This document shows positions 1-6,923 of a stretch of 61,102 nt of DNA, in pieces; the first letter of the stretch is position 1, and the number at the start of each line of letters is the position of its first letter. The position numbers and the translations under genes were made by a program. A model generated the notes under the pieces. It was not told the DNA's origin, did no database searches, and was given only the letters and a program-made list of their open reading frames with translations. This DNA comes from an uncultured Eubacteriales bacterium (GTDB lineage: Bacteria > Bacillota > Clostridia > Christensenellales > Aristaeellaceae): contig CACWLP010000016.1 in NCBI GenBank assembly GCA_902761755.1, forward strand, positions 1 through 61,102, written 5' to 3'.

Positions 1-1
1 G

Positions 2-244
2 TGCTTCATGAACCTGGAATGCAGATATATGTGGGAGAAGGAGATCGTTCCGGGCGATGACCATGTCATGGTCTGCATGGAAGTCATAGGCGGGCATATC
101 GAGAAGGACTATTTGGAAAACAGGTTCGGAGGCAAAGGAGTCCTTTACAATATTCATTATCCGATGAACCCGGAAGATGTGAAAGAAAAAGGGTGCGATT
201 ATACCGCCAGGCTTACAAAAGCAAATCAATCCTATGAATACTGA
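2..244 (+). CDS. Flavin-reductase-like protein, C-terminal end (partial)
   Basis: The reading frame is open from the first bases of the window and stops at TGA 242-244, so only the last ~80 residues are present. The string DDHVMVCMEVIGGHIEKD followed by a short tail resembles the end of FMN-binding flavin-reductase-family proteins, where a strand pair closes the split barrel. No catalytic motif is visible in this piece, so the family call rests on weak similarity. An internal ATG at position 8 has no ribosome binding site, so the true start is upstream of the window. It precedes a zone of gene fragments. It could equally be the end of another small beta-barrel protein. Confidence 0.35.
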   Translation, partial: CFMNLECRYMWEKEIVPGDDHVMVCMEVIGGHIEKDYLENRFGGKGVLYNIHYPMNPEDVKEKGCDYTARLTKANQSYEY

Positions 245-330
245 TGATCGGAACAGACATCCGGAAACGTACGGTGTGCATGTAAAGCGGCAGAATGACC
301 GACAATCCTGTTTCTTTAGGAGGAATTTGC

Positions 331-480
331 ATGCAGGGAAAGGCCGCGGTGATCACCGGCGGGGCCCACGGCATCGGCAGGGCCATTGCCGAGGCGTTTC
401 GCCGGGAAGGGGCTGCGGTGCATATTTTTGTGTCTGCCGCCTTTATATTTAATCATCTCACTATGTCGCAGAAGACGTAA
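331..480 (+). pseudogene. Truncated short-chain dehydrogenase/reductase (N-terminal fragment)
   Basis: A strong ribosome binding site (AGGAGG, 318-323) precedes ATG 331. The first ~32 codons give a typical SDR start: a beta strand, the cofactor motif TGGAHGIG and the helix RAIAEAFRREGAAVH. Near position 427 the similarity ends and the frame runs into unrelated sequence until TAA 478-480. A normal SDR is about 250 residues and contains the YxxxK active site; neither that nor the rest of the Rossmann fold is present. This is therefore a broken gene, cut by a deletion or rearrangement whose other side is the minus-strand fragment at 521-688. Confidence 0.7.
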
Positions 481-520
481 CCTTCCACCGGGCAGTTTTT
501 CAGCGGGACACTCAGCTGCG

Positions 521-688
521 TTATTGGCCGTCCTGAACAGGATATCGCGGAAACTGTCCCAGCAGCTGCGGAACGAACCTTTCAATCACTGCGCAAAGCA
601 GGAGCGCGAACGCAAAAGAAATACAGGTGGCAATGCAGGTTTAAATGAAAAGGGACACCACAGCGAAAATGGATTGCAATTCATTCAT
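521..688 (-). pseudogene. Small membrane protein with an in-frame stop
   Basis: On the minus strand a good ribosome binding site (AGAGGAG) precedes ATG 686-688. The frame reads MNELQSIFAVVSLFI, hits TAA at codon 16, and continues in the same frame with a hydrophobic stretch (TCIATCISFAFALLLCAVIE) and a polar tail ending PVQDGQ before a second stop at 521-523. Removing the one stop gives a 55-residue single-membrane-span protein with an outside N-terminus. I do not recognise it. It may be a nonsense-mutated small gene, or a 15-residue peptide with chance sequence after it. It sits in the same scar as the truncated SDR. Confidence 0.35.
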
Positions 689-903
689 GATTATTCTCCT
701 CTTTTTTCAATTCAGAGTATATTTGCTTCCGTTATAGGCCGGCTTTTCAACGATATGATCCGGGCCGTGATACGCGGGCACGCATATCGGCTCCCATCGT
801 TTTCTATTTTAACGCTGCGGCGATATGGATTCAAGCTCAAGAGCTTATTTCGCGGCACAGAAATGAAACGGAAATGCGCAATAAAAGCGGTCCGCCGTGA
901 ATG

Positions 904-960
904 AATTGCACCCCATTTGTCAGACAGGTATCGTATACTGCCAACAAATGGGGTGCAATT
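904..960. repeat. Long inverted repeat (17-bp stem)
   Basis: A perfect 17-bp inverted repeat (904-920 against 944-960; arm AATTGCACCCCATTTGT) encloses a 23-base loop that itself can fold (GTAT-CGT-ATAC). It lies just past the 3' end of the minus-strand gene at 981. There is no clear T-run on either side, so it may be a terminator of an unusual kind or the remnant of a small mobile element. The flank TGAATGAATTGCA (898-910) is repeated inverted at 675-687, over the start of the broken membrane gene. Confidence 0.6.
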
Positions 961-980
961 CCTGTTTATCTCATTCGGCG

Positions 981-1535
981 TTATTCCGCTGCCACAAAAT
1001 CCAGATCGCTCAGGAATTTCACGGCGGTTTCAATTTGTTCGTCCGTGATGGGCTGTCCGGCGTTGGCTTCCGTCTGGGTCAGGACAAATTCGATCTCATA
1101 TCCCTTGTAGACGGTGTAGAAATCCACATAGTCGCTTCCGTCCACGATTTCCTTCACCACCATCAGCTTGGTGCCGTAGGCCGTTTCCATATAGGAAATC
1201 TCCACTCCGTCCTCCGTCCGGAAAGTGGCTTCGATCCCGGCCAGCGCTTCATCGTCCAGGTCGTTCAGCCGCTCCACTTCGGACATCAGCTCGTTGTAGG
1301 CGATGGAAATGGTCATGGCCGGCTTGCTTTCATCCGCCAGGATGGAGGCGATATAGCGGCCCGGTTCCGCCTGCAGGGTGGCGAGCTGATAGCCCTCGGG
1401 CAGCACGCAGCGCAAATCAAACGCGCCGTTCATGCTGATGGTGCCCATATACTCCTTTTCCGCGCCCTCCGCCAAAGCGGACGCGCAGCACAGCGTCATC
1501 GCCAGGCACAGCAGGATCGTCAATGCTTTCTTCAT
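981..1535 (-). CDS. Secreted small protein, ETAYGTKL family
   Basis: 184 residues beginning MKKALTILLCLAMTLCC, a signal peptide with a likely signal peptidase site after ASALA. The start at 1535 follows GGAGGAAAG. I know no named function. The mature domain (about 155 residues) closely matches the C-terminal domain of the protein at 2243-3421: GTISMNGAFDLRCVLPEGY, the block SYMETAYGTKLMVVKEI, VYKGYEIEFVLT and the end FLSDLDFVAAE all have counterparts there. It is the last gene of a same-strand trio that probably forms one transcript. I infer an exported, cell-surface or secreted protein acting with the SH3 proteins next to it. Confidence 0.8.
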   Translation of the reverse strand: MKKALTILLCLAMTLCCASALAEGAEKEYMGTISMNGAFDLRCVLPEGYQLATLQAEPGRYIASILADESKPAMTISIAYNELMSEVERLNDLDDEALAGIEATFRTEDGVEISYMETAYGTKLMVVKEIVDGSDYVDFYTVYKGYEIEFVLTQTEANAGQPITDEQIETAVKFLSDLDFVAAE

Positions 1536-1563
1536 ATGCTCTTTCCTCCCAATCATTCATGGA

Positions 1564-2202
1564 TCACTGAACGGAAACATACTGCTTGCTGATGAAACCG
1601 ATCATGCCGGTCTGCGGGTCGCGGACCTGATACCAGTTCCTGGTTTCCGCGATCACGGTGAGCGCTTTTCCCTGCGGGCAGGTGGCGATGCGCTCCGCTT
1701 CCACGGAGGGCGCCCAGCGCAGATTCACCCAGCCGGAGGCGCGGGAGGGGCGGGCGTACACGGTGAACTGCTGCGGCACCAGCTTTCCGGTTCTGAATTC
1801 GTCGTTCATCGCGGTGAACTGCTTGGTGTAATCCGTCGCGGCGGCAGTTTTGCTGCTGGAGGAAGCGGGGGCCGCGGACTGCGAAGGCTTGGAAGTGGGC
1901 TTATGATTCACCAGGAACCGCCTTTGCACATAAGCCGTGCCAAATTCACCGTAGTCGTTTTGCTCCCACAGGATTTTGGCCCATCCGTTGCTGTACATTT
2001 CCATAACCGTCACTTCCGCGCCGTATGGCAGGGCGCCGATGCAGTTGTTGTCCATGGAGGGCGAGCTGCGGACGTTCAGGGTCTTGCCGTTATCCGTATA
2101 GACGTACTGGGTGCCATAGTAGGAATCGGCGGCAGCCTGCGTGGGAAGGAAAACTGCCATCATGACGGCAATGAGCGCCAGGGAAAGGATCTGCTTCTTC
2201 AT
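1564..2202 (-). CDS. Secreted protein with two SH3-like domains
   Basis: 212 residues: a signal peptide (MKKQILSLALIAVMMAVFLP, cut near AAA-DS), one bacterial SH3 domain at about 30-100 (TLNVRSSPS...GAEVTVMEMYSNGWAKI), a Ser/Ala-rich linker (about 105-130), and a second SH3 domain at about 145-212 (WVNLRWAPS...ALTVIAETRNWYQVRD, GFISKQYVSVQ). Bacterial SH3 domains usually bind cell-wall peptides or polysaccharide. No enzyme domain is present. The ribosome binding site is AAAGGAG, seven bases before ATG 2202. It corresponds to the N-terminal two thirds of the protein at 2243-3421, with the ETAYGTKL domain missing. Confidence 0.85.
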   Translation of the reverse strand: MKKQILSLALIAVMMAVFLPTQAAADSYYGTQYVYTDNGKTLNVRSSPSMDNNCIGALPYGAEVTVMEMYSNGWAKILWEQNDYGEFGTAYVQRRFLVNHKPTSKPSQSAAPASSSSKTAAATDYTKQFTAMNDEFRTGKLVPQQFTVYARPSRASGWVNLRWAPSVEAERIATCPQGKALTVIAETRNWYQVRDPQTGMIGFISKQYVSVQ

Positions 2203-2242
2203 GGGTTTTCTCCTTTCAGCCTACATATTTGATGAAGCAAGG

Positions 2243-3421
2243 TTATTTGGCTTCCACGAAGTCCAGTTCGCTGAGGAAATCGATGCACATCCCGATCTGT
2301 TCGTCGGTCAGGGCCTGGGCCTTGGCCTCGGGATTGGGTGTCATGACGAATTCGATGGAATAGCCCTTGTACACGGACAGGATGTCCACAAAATCCGTAT
2401 CGTCGCCCACTTCCTTGGCAATGAGCAGCTTGGTGCCGTAGGCGGTTTCCTGATAGCTGATCTCCACTTCGTTCATATCGGTGAAGGTGGCTTCCAGCAC
2501 CTTTAAGTCCTCCTCGCCCAGGTCGTTCATCCGGTCCACGTCGGCATACAGCTCGTTGAAGGCGATGGACAGCTGCAGGATGGGCTTTTCCTTGTCCTCG
2601 GAGGTGATGTAGGCGTTGATCTTGGAGCCCATGGTGTTGATCAGCTGCATGGTGTAGCCTTCCGGCAGCTGGCACTGGAGGGAGAATTCGCCGTTCACGT
2701 TCAGCTTGCCCATCTGCTCCTTGGCGGGCGTTTCCACATAGGTGCCCAGCACGGTGACGTAATTCTTGCTGATATAGCCGGTTTTTTCGGTTTCCAGATC
2801 CACGGCCTTATACCACTTCTCGGTTTCGCCGATGGCCTTGAGCTGACGGCCGTCCGGCAGGGAGGCGATACGGTCCGCCGCCACGCCGGGGCCCACCCGG
2901 AAATTCACCCAGCCGGAGGGACGGCCGGCCCGCACGGCGATCAACAGGGGCTGCTCCAGGCCCTTTTCGGTGCCCTGCTGCTTCTTGAGCTCCTCCAGGT
3001 TCGCCTTGTATTCTTTTTCCGCGATCACTTTGTCGGTGTCCTGAGGCCTGCTGTTCACCAGAAAACGGGTCATCACGTACGCGACGCCGTCCTTGCCTTT
3101 CTGGCTCTGGATGCAGCTCCATTCCGGGTCGATGATCACGGGGCTTTCCACGATCACCTTTGTGCCGTATTCCAGCTGCTCGATCACATTGCCGTCCTTG
3201 GCCATGGGCTCGCTGCGAACGTTCAGCTTTCCTCTGTTCTCGGTGTAGACGTACATGGTCTTGGGCCACTCCGCCGGATTGAGGCCCATCATTTCTTCCA
3301 GGGTCATCGGGACGCCTTCCGGTTCGGTGCTTTCCGGTTCGGCATTTTCCGCCAAAGCCATCGGCACCGCCGCCAGCAGCAGCACGGCCGCCAGAAGGAA
3401 AGCAATGATTTGTTTCTTCAT
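2243..3421 (-). CDS. Secreted SH3-SH3-ETAYGTKL three-domain protein
   Basis: 392 residues, first gene of the trio. Signal peptide (MKKQIIAFLLAAVLLLAAVP, cut after ALA), SH3 domain 1 at about 50-125 (KLNVRSEPM), SH3 domain 2 at about 165-230 (WVNFRVGPG, GYISKNYVTVL), then a domain at about 235-392 carrying GKLNVNGEFSLQCQLPEGY and SYQETAYGTKLLIAKEV. The two genes downstream encode these two parts separately, so the locus holds a fused and a split version of the same architecture. AAGGAGG sits ten bases before the start. Two GTCCAAAGAA direct repeats in the upstream region suggest control by the neighbouring response regulator. The function is unknown. Confidence 0.85.
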   Translation of the reverse strand: MKKQIIAFLLAAVLLLAAVPMALAENAEPESTEPEGVPMTLEEMMGLNPAEWPKTMYVYTENRGKLNVRSEPMAKDGNVIEQLEYGTKVIVESPVIIDPEWSCIQSQKGKDGVAYVMTRFLVNSRPQDTDKVIAEKEYKANLEELKKQQGTEKGLEQPLLIAVRAGRPSGWVNFRVGPGVAADRIASLPDGRQLKAIGETEKWYKAVDLETEKTGYISKNYVTVLGTYVETPAKEQMGKLNVNGEFSLQCQLPEGYTMQLINTMGSKINAYITSEDKEKPILQLSIAFNELYADVDRMNDLGEEDLKVLEATFTDMNEVEISYQETAYGTKLLIAKEVGDDTDFVDILSVYKGYSIEFVMTPNPEAKAQALTDEQIGMCIDFLSELDFVEAK

Positions 3422-3559
3422 GAGGATTTTCCTCCTTTTTTATTTCTGCATGCGCTTCACATGCGGTTTCCCATGGTTTTTCGCTGCTGCGCTCCTGCCT
3501 GCAGCGAAGATGCGTGATCGGCAAACCCCACACCTCATTGAAACAGTTTACCCGCCTGC

Positions 3560-3580
3560 GTCCAAAGAATGTCCAAAGAA
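3560..3580. promoter_or_regulatory. Two direct repeats 11 bp apart, candidate response-regulator site
   Basis: GTCCAAAGAA occurs at 3560-3569 and again at 3571-3580, one helical turn apart. It lies between the end of the response-regulator gene and the SH3 operon, about 140-160 bp upstream of the operon's first start codon at 3421. Read on the minus strand each copy contains TTGGAC, a usable -35 box; 17 bases below the lower copy there is only a poor -10 (TTCAAT), as expected for an activated promoter. Linking it to the regulator is inference from position and spacing. Confidence 0.45.
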
Positions 3581-3637
3581 GAAACGCCTTTCTTCATTTT
3601 AGAAAGGACATTTCCGGGCGCTTCCGCGCTGCATATT

Positions 3638-4441
3638 TTACTCTGTTTTTGATTGGCTCCAGGTCAGGATCCCCTCGGTCATGCTGGCCCAGGAATAGGG
3701 GTTCATGTATTCCCCGCGATAGGCGTTGATCATCTCGCTGTCGCCGGAAAAAAACAGGTATGCGTCGCAGGTGAACGCGTCCGGCCTGACGCGGAGGATG
3801 CCTTTTTCGATCTCCATGATCTCCGATATGCCGTATTCCCGCAGCGTATCCCGGAGGGAGCGGATATAAACGTCCATCTGCTTCTGCATCCGGCGGTCGT
3901 AGAGCTGGCCCTCCCACACGGCGGAAAAAACCTCCGCCCGCGTGACCCCGGAGCCCTGCTTGTCCACCAAAAAGGCCAGGATCTCCTTACTTTTGGCCAG
4001 CTTGAAGGCGATCGGCCTGCCGTCCGCATACACGTCAAAATATCCGAATGCTTTGATGAAGATATGCGGGGAAGCGGAAGGAACCTCGCTGCGGTGCGCG
4101 TAAGCGATTTCGGCCGCCAGCTTTTCCAGGGAAACAGGCTTGAGCAGATACCCCGTGGGGTGCACCGCATAAGCGTCGAAGGCGTATTCCTTGTAGGCCG
4201 TCAGGAACAGAATGGACGTTTTCGGCCTGATCTGCTTGATCCGGGACGCCAGGGTGATCCCGTCGGTCCCGGGCATGTTGATATCCAGCAGCGCAATGTC
4301 CACGGGATGGATGCGAAGATAGGCCAGCGCTTCCCCGGCGTCGGTGAAGCCCTTCACCTCGTCGATCTGAGGCAGCTGCGCGCATTGGTTCACGGTGTAC
4401 TCCACCGCCAGCGGCTCGTCGTCCACGCAGATCGCCTTCAT
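3638..4441 (-). CDS. Response regulator with SARP/BTAD-type DNA-binding output
   Basis: 267 residues. Receiver domain 1-115 with acidic pair DD at 7-8, phospho-acceptor Asp53 (ALLDINMPG), Thr82 and Lys101 (YLLKPVS). After a short linker, residues ~128-267 form a winged-helix output of the SARP (trans_reg_C plus short BTAD-like) type: FGYFDVYADGRP, KSKEILAFLVDKQG, DVYIRSLRDTL. The start at 4441 is chosen because AAGGAGGG precedes it and it overlaps the kinase stop as ATGA, so the pair is translationally coupled. It probably controls the SH3 operon immediately downstream, which has a paired direct repeat in front of it. LytS-type kinases more often pair with LytTR regulators, so the partner domain is less usual. 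Confidence 0.9.
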   Translation of the reverse strand: MKAICVDDEPLAVEYTVNQCAQLPQIDEVKGFTDAGEALAYLRIHPVDIALLDINMPGTDGITLASRIKQIRPKTSILFLTAYKEYAFDAYAVHPTGYLLKPVSLEKLAAEIAYAHRSEVPSASPHIFIKAFGYFDVYADGRPIAFKLAKSKEILAFLVDKQGSGVTRAEVFSAVWEGQLYDRRMQKQMDVYIRSLRDTLREYGISEIMEIEKGILRVRPDAFTCDAYLFFSGDSEMINAYRGEYMNPYSWASMTEGILTWSQSKTE

Positions 4442-5709
4442 TTCCGTCCCTCCTTTTTGCCGTTCCCGGCGACCTCCGGGATCAGGAGCGTCACGCTGGT
4501 TCCCTTCCCGATCTCGCTTTTCAGGATCATCGTTCCGCCGCACATCTGCTCCACCCGGTTCTTCACATTCCGGATGCCGATGTGCGATTCATCCGAAAGC
4601 TGCTCCTGCCCGGGATCGAACCCGACGCCGTTATCCTCAATGGTGATCCGGTGCATGCCGCCCTCCCGGGCCACGGATACGGTCACCCGGCCCTCCTTCC
4701 GGCTGCGCACGCCATGGCGGATGGCGTTTTCCACCAGGGGCTGGATCGTCAGCGGCGGGATCTCAAAATATCCGTCCTCGATCTGATATTCCATGCGAAC
4801 GTTGGGGAAGCGCAGCATTTCGATCTCCGCATACAGCCGGGTGTGCTCCAGCTCCTTGGCGATGGGGATCAGGTCGGTGTGGCTCAGCGAATCCAGATTC
4901 TGCCTGAGGTAAACGCTGAAATTTTCCAGCGTCTGGTCCGCCAGCGGCGGGTCTTTGGCGTAAAGCGCCCGAATGGTGTTGAGCGCGTTGAACAGAAAGT
5001 GCGGCTGGATCTGGGTCATCATGATCTGGATGCGCTGGGAGGCCATCAGATCGCGTTCATGCTCCCGGACGAACTGCAGATGCAGCCAGATATAATAGAA
5101 CACGCTGCCGGCGACGATGGCATAGGTCAGGAAAGAGATCGACTGATCCACCTCGCTGTGCAACCGAAAATCCAGCGCCACGGAAACCACGATCATGGCC
5201 GTAACGATCAGAGGGATCCATTTTTCAAGCTTTTTCGATTCGCGGTAGTTTCGGATGGATTGAATAAACAGGTAAACCATCAGGATGGCGCTGACGTACA
5301 GCGCGGCGTCCCCCAGGGGGCCGGAAATATAATGATTGTCCTCGGTGATGGTGAAGCAGACGCCGGAAAACAGCGCCGTACAGTTCACCGCCGCATTGAC
5401 GCCCGCCAGCGCCCAGCAGTACCAGTGCTTCTTCCCCGGCTGAACGATATACAGAAACAGGATCAGGAACACCGGCCGGATGGAATACCCGCAGATGGCC
5501 AGCACCGTCCGGTAGCGCGGCCGCGCCGGGCCGATGGACAGCGCATACTCCCACAGATTCTGCACGATCAGCACAAAGCACAGCGCAATGACGATCAGCA
5601 TGACCCGGCGGTTATTCTTTTTCAGATAAGGGTCGATCAGCACGGTAAAGCTCAATCCGATCAGCAAGAGCAGCAGAGGAAACGCTTCGGAAAGCACGCT
5701 GATGTTCAT
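4438..5709 (-). CDS. LytS/YesM-type sensor histidine kinase
   Basis: 423 residues. Six to seven predicted membrane segments fill residues 8-212 with no large extracellular domain. The His_kinase domain follows with phospho-acceptor His237 in QIQPHFLFNALNTI, then a HATPase_c domain with the N box VENAIRHG (326-333), DNGVGF (359-364) and GIRNVKNRV. The QPHFLFN signature is diagnostic of this family. The sensor region senses an unknown signal from within or near the membrane. The ribosome binding site is AAAGGAGG upstream of ATG 5709. The gene is co-transcribed with the response regulator, which overlaps its last four bases. Confidence 0.9.
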   Translation of the reverse strand: MNISVLSEAFPLLLLLIGLSFTVLIDPYLKKNNRRVMLIVIALCFVLIVQNLWEYALSIGPARPRYRTVLAICGYSIRPVFLILFLYIVQPGKKHWYCWALAGVNAAVNCTALFSGVCFTITEDNHYISGPLGDAALYVSAILMVYLFIQSIRNYRESKKLEKWIPLIVTAMIVVSVALDFRLHSEVDQSISFLTYAIVAGSVFYYIWLHLQFVREHERDLMASQRIQIMMTQIQPHFLFNALNTIRALYAKDPPLADQTLENFSVYLRQNLDSLSHTDLIPIAKELEHTRLYAEIEMLRFPNVRMEYQIEDGYFEIPPLTIQPLVENAIRHGVRSRKEGRVTVSVAREGGMHRITIEDNGVGFDPGQEQLSDESHIGIRNVKNRVEQMCGGTMILKSEIGKGTSVTLLIPEVAGNGKKEGRK

Positions 5710-5832
5710 TTTCCTGCCCGCCTCCTTTCCCTTTGACTGCGGCGCGCGCCTTTCACCGGGAGAAACCCACGGGGCCAGGAAAGCGCTTGATTACAAAAAA
5801 CGATCAGAAAAGGCCGCCGCCCCGGCAGAATC

Positions 5833-5861
5833 ATTGTACAATAAAATGAGCCGCCCCACAA
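5833..5861 (-). promoter_or_regulatory. Candidate promoter for the kinase/regulator operon
   Basis: On the minus strand TTGTGG (5861-5856) and TACAAT (5838-5833) are separated by 17 bases, about 125 bp upstream of the kinase start. The -35 box is only a partial match. Confidence 0.4.
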
Positions 5862-5921
5862 GTGAAACGGCAATATTTCGCCCTGCGGCCCGGCGGCGCC
5901 CTGCATAAAGCCGTTGGGTTC

Positions 5922-5949
5922 TTGACATCTTTCCAAATTCCTGTATGAT
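5922..5949 (+). promoter_or_regulatory. Promoter for the GNAT gene
   Basis: TTGACA (5922-5927) and TATGAT (5944-5949) with a 16-base spacer, 36 bp before the start codon of the acetyltransferase. Confidence 0.7.
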
Positions 5950-5984
5950 TGTATTGAGCGTATCAAAACGGGAGGAAACGGCAC

Positions 5985-6479
5985 ATGCCCACGGAACAGG
6001 TCCATCTGGAAAAAGTCACCTGGAAAAACTATTCCCAGCTGATCAAGCTGCGGGTCAGCAAAGAGCAGGATCACTTTGTAGCCCGAAATACGAACAGCCT
6101 CATCCATGCCTATCTGTGGCTTTCGGAGGGGAATCACGTATACCCGTTCGGGATCTATCTGGACAGGAAACCCATCGGGTTTGTGATGATCGGCTATAAC
6201 GGCTACGAAGAGGGCGATCCCGCGTTTATGAAGGATACCTATTTCATCTGGCGATTCATGATCGACCGGCGGTACCAGGGAAAGGGGTACGGAAAGCAAG
6301 CCTTCCAGCTGGCGCTGGATTTCGTGCGGACGCTCCCGTGCGGACAATCGGATATCTGCTGGCTGTCCTACGAACCGGAAAACGAAGCCGCGAAAAAGCT
6401 GTACGCTTCCTTTGGCTTCGTGGAAGCCCCGGAGGGGTATGTGGAAGACGAAGAAATGCCCGCGATCCTGAAGCTGTAA
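5985..6479 (+). CDS. GNAT family N-acetyltransferase
   Basis: 164 residues, a single GNAT domain that transfers an acetyl group from acetyl-CoA to an amine. The acetyl-CoA pyrophosphate loop is seen as RYQGKGYGKQAFQLAL (about residues 96-111), preceded by the beta strand IWRFMIDR and followed by the motif B region ENEAAKKLYASFGF. The overall layout, including PIGFVMIGY, resembles polyamine (spermidine/spermine) acetyltransferases such as BltD/PaiA-like proteins, but the substrate cannot be read from sequence. GGGAGG precedes ATG 5985, and a good promoter lies just upstream. The TIGR04076 gene follows after 24 bases and is probably co-transcribed. Confidence 0.9.
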   Translation: MPTEQVHLEKVTWKNYSQLIKLRVSKEQDHFVARNTNSLIHAYLWLSEGNHVYPFGIYLDRKPIGFVMIGYNGYEEGDPAFMKDTYFIWRFMIDRRYQGKGYGKQAFQLALDFVRTLPCGQSDICWLSYEPENEAAKKLYASFGFVEAPEGYVEDEEMPAILKL

Positions 6480-6503
6480 AAAACGAACCTGAGGAGGCAA
6501 ACC

Positions 6504-6866
6504 ATGAAAAAATGGTATGACGAGGAATATGAATTCACCGTGGAAGTGACCGGTTTTCTCCACGGGGATCATACGGAGCGATACTGCCGCAACGGAGAAG
6601 AGATCGGCGACAAATATACCTGCACCTACGGCTGCCCCGTCAATCGGGACGGATACGGGATCTGCTCCAAAACCATGATGATGCTGTACCCCCTGATGGA
6701 GGCCGTGCGCAGCGGCGGCGATCTGACATGCCTGGGCGGCAGCGGAAAATACGAAAAAACCATCGTGTGCCCGGACGGGTGCGTGATCTTCAATCTGACG
6801 GCAAAGCCGCTGGGGAACGAGAACTTCCACAAAGGCAAGTTCTGGGATTACCCGGATGAAACGTAA
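6504..6866 (+). CDS. TIGR04076 family protein
   Basis: 120 residues with the conserved features of the TIGR04076 family: a CxxxC pair (YTCTYGCPVN), GYGICSKTMMMLYPLMEAVRSGG and CPDGCVIFNLT. No biochemical function is established for the family; the conserved cysteines suggest metal or redox chemistry, which is inference. AGGAGG precedes ATG 6504. It is the second gene of a two-gene unit with the GNAT gene and ends at a strong hairpin. The protein is cytoplasmic, with no signal peptide or membrane segment. Confidence 0.85.
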   Translation: MKKWYDEEYEFTVEVTGFLHGDHTERYCRNGEEIGDKYTCTYGCPVNRDGYGICSKTMMMLYPLMEAVRSGGDLTCLGGSGKYEKTIVCPDGCVIFNLTAKPLGNENFHKGKFWDYPDET

Positions 6867-6885
6867 GCCTTCCCGGTAAAACAAT

Positions 6886-6923
6886 CTGATCCCTGCATGC
6901 TGTGCATGCAGGGATCAGTTTTA
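6886..6923. terminator. Convergent hairpin terminator
   Basis: A 14-bp perfect stem, CTGATCCCTGCATG (6886-6899) with its complement (6905-6918), 5-base loop, followed by TTTTA. It sits between the TIGR04076 gene and the convergent MFS gene and can serve both. Confidence 0.85.

Noticed and set aside
386-904. A 172-codon open frame on the plus strand across the left scar
   Set aside because: It has no ribosome binding site, its composition is unlike a protein, and it runs through the truncated SDR and the opposed membrane-protein fragment.
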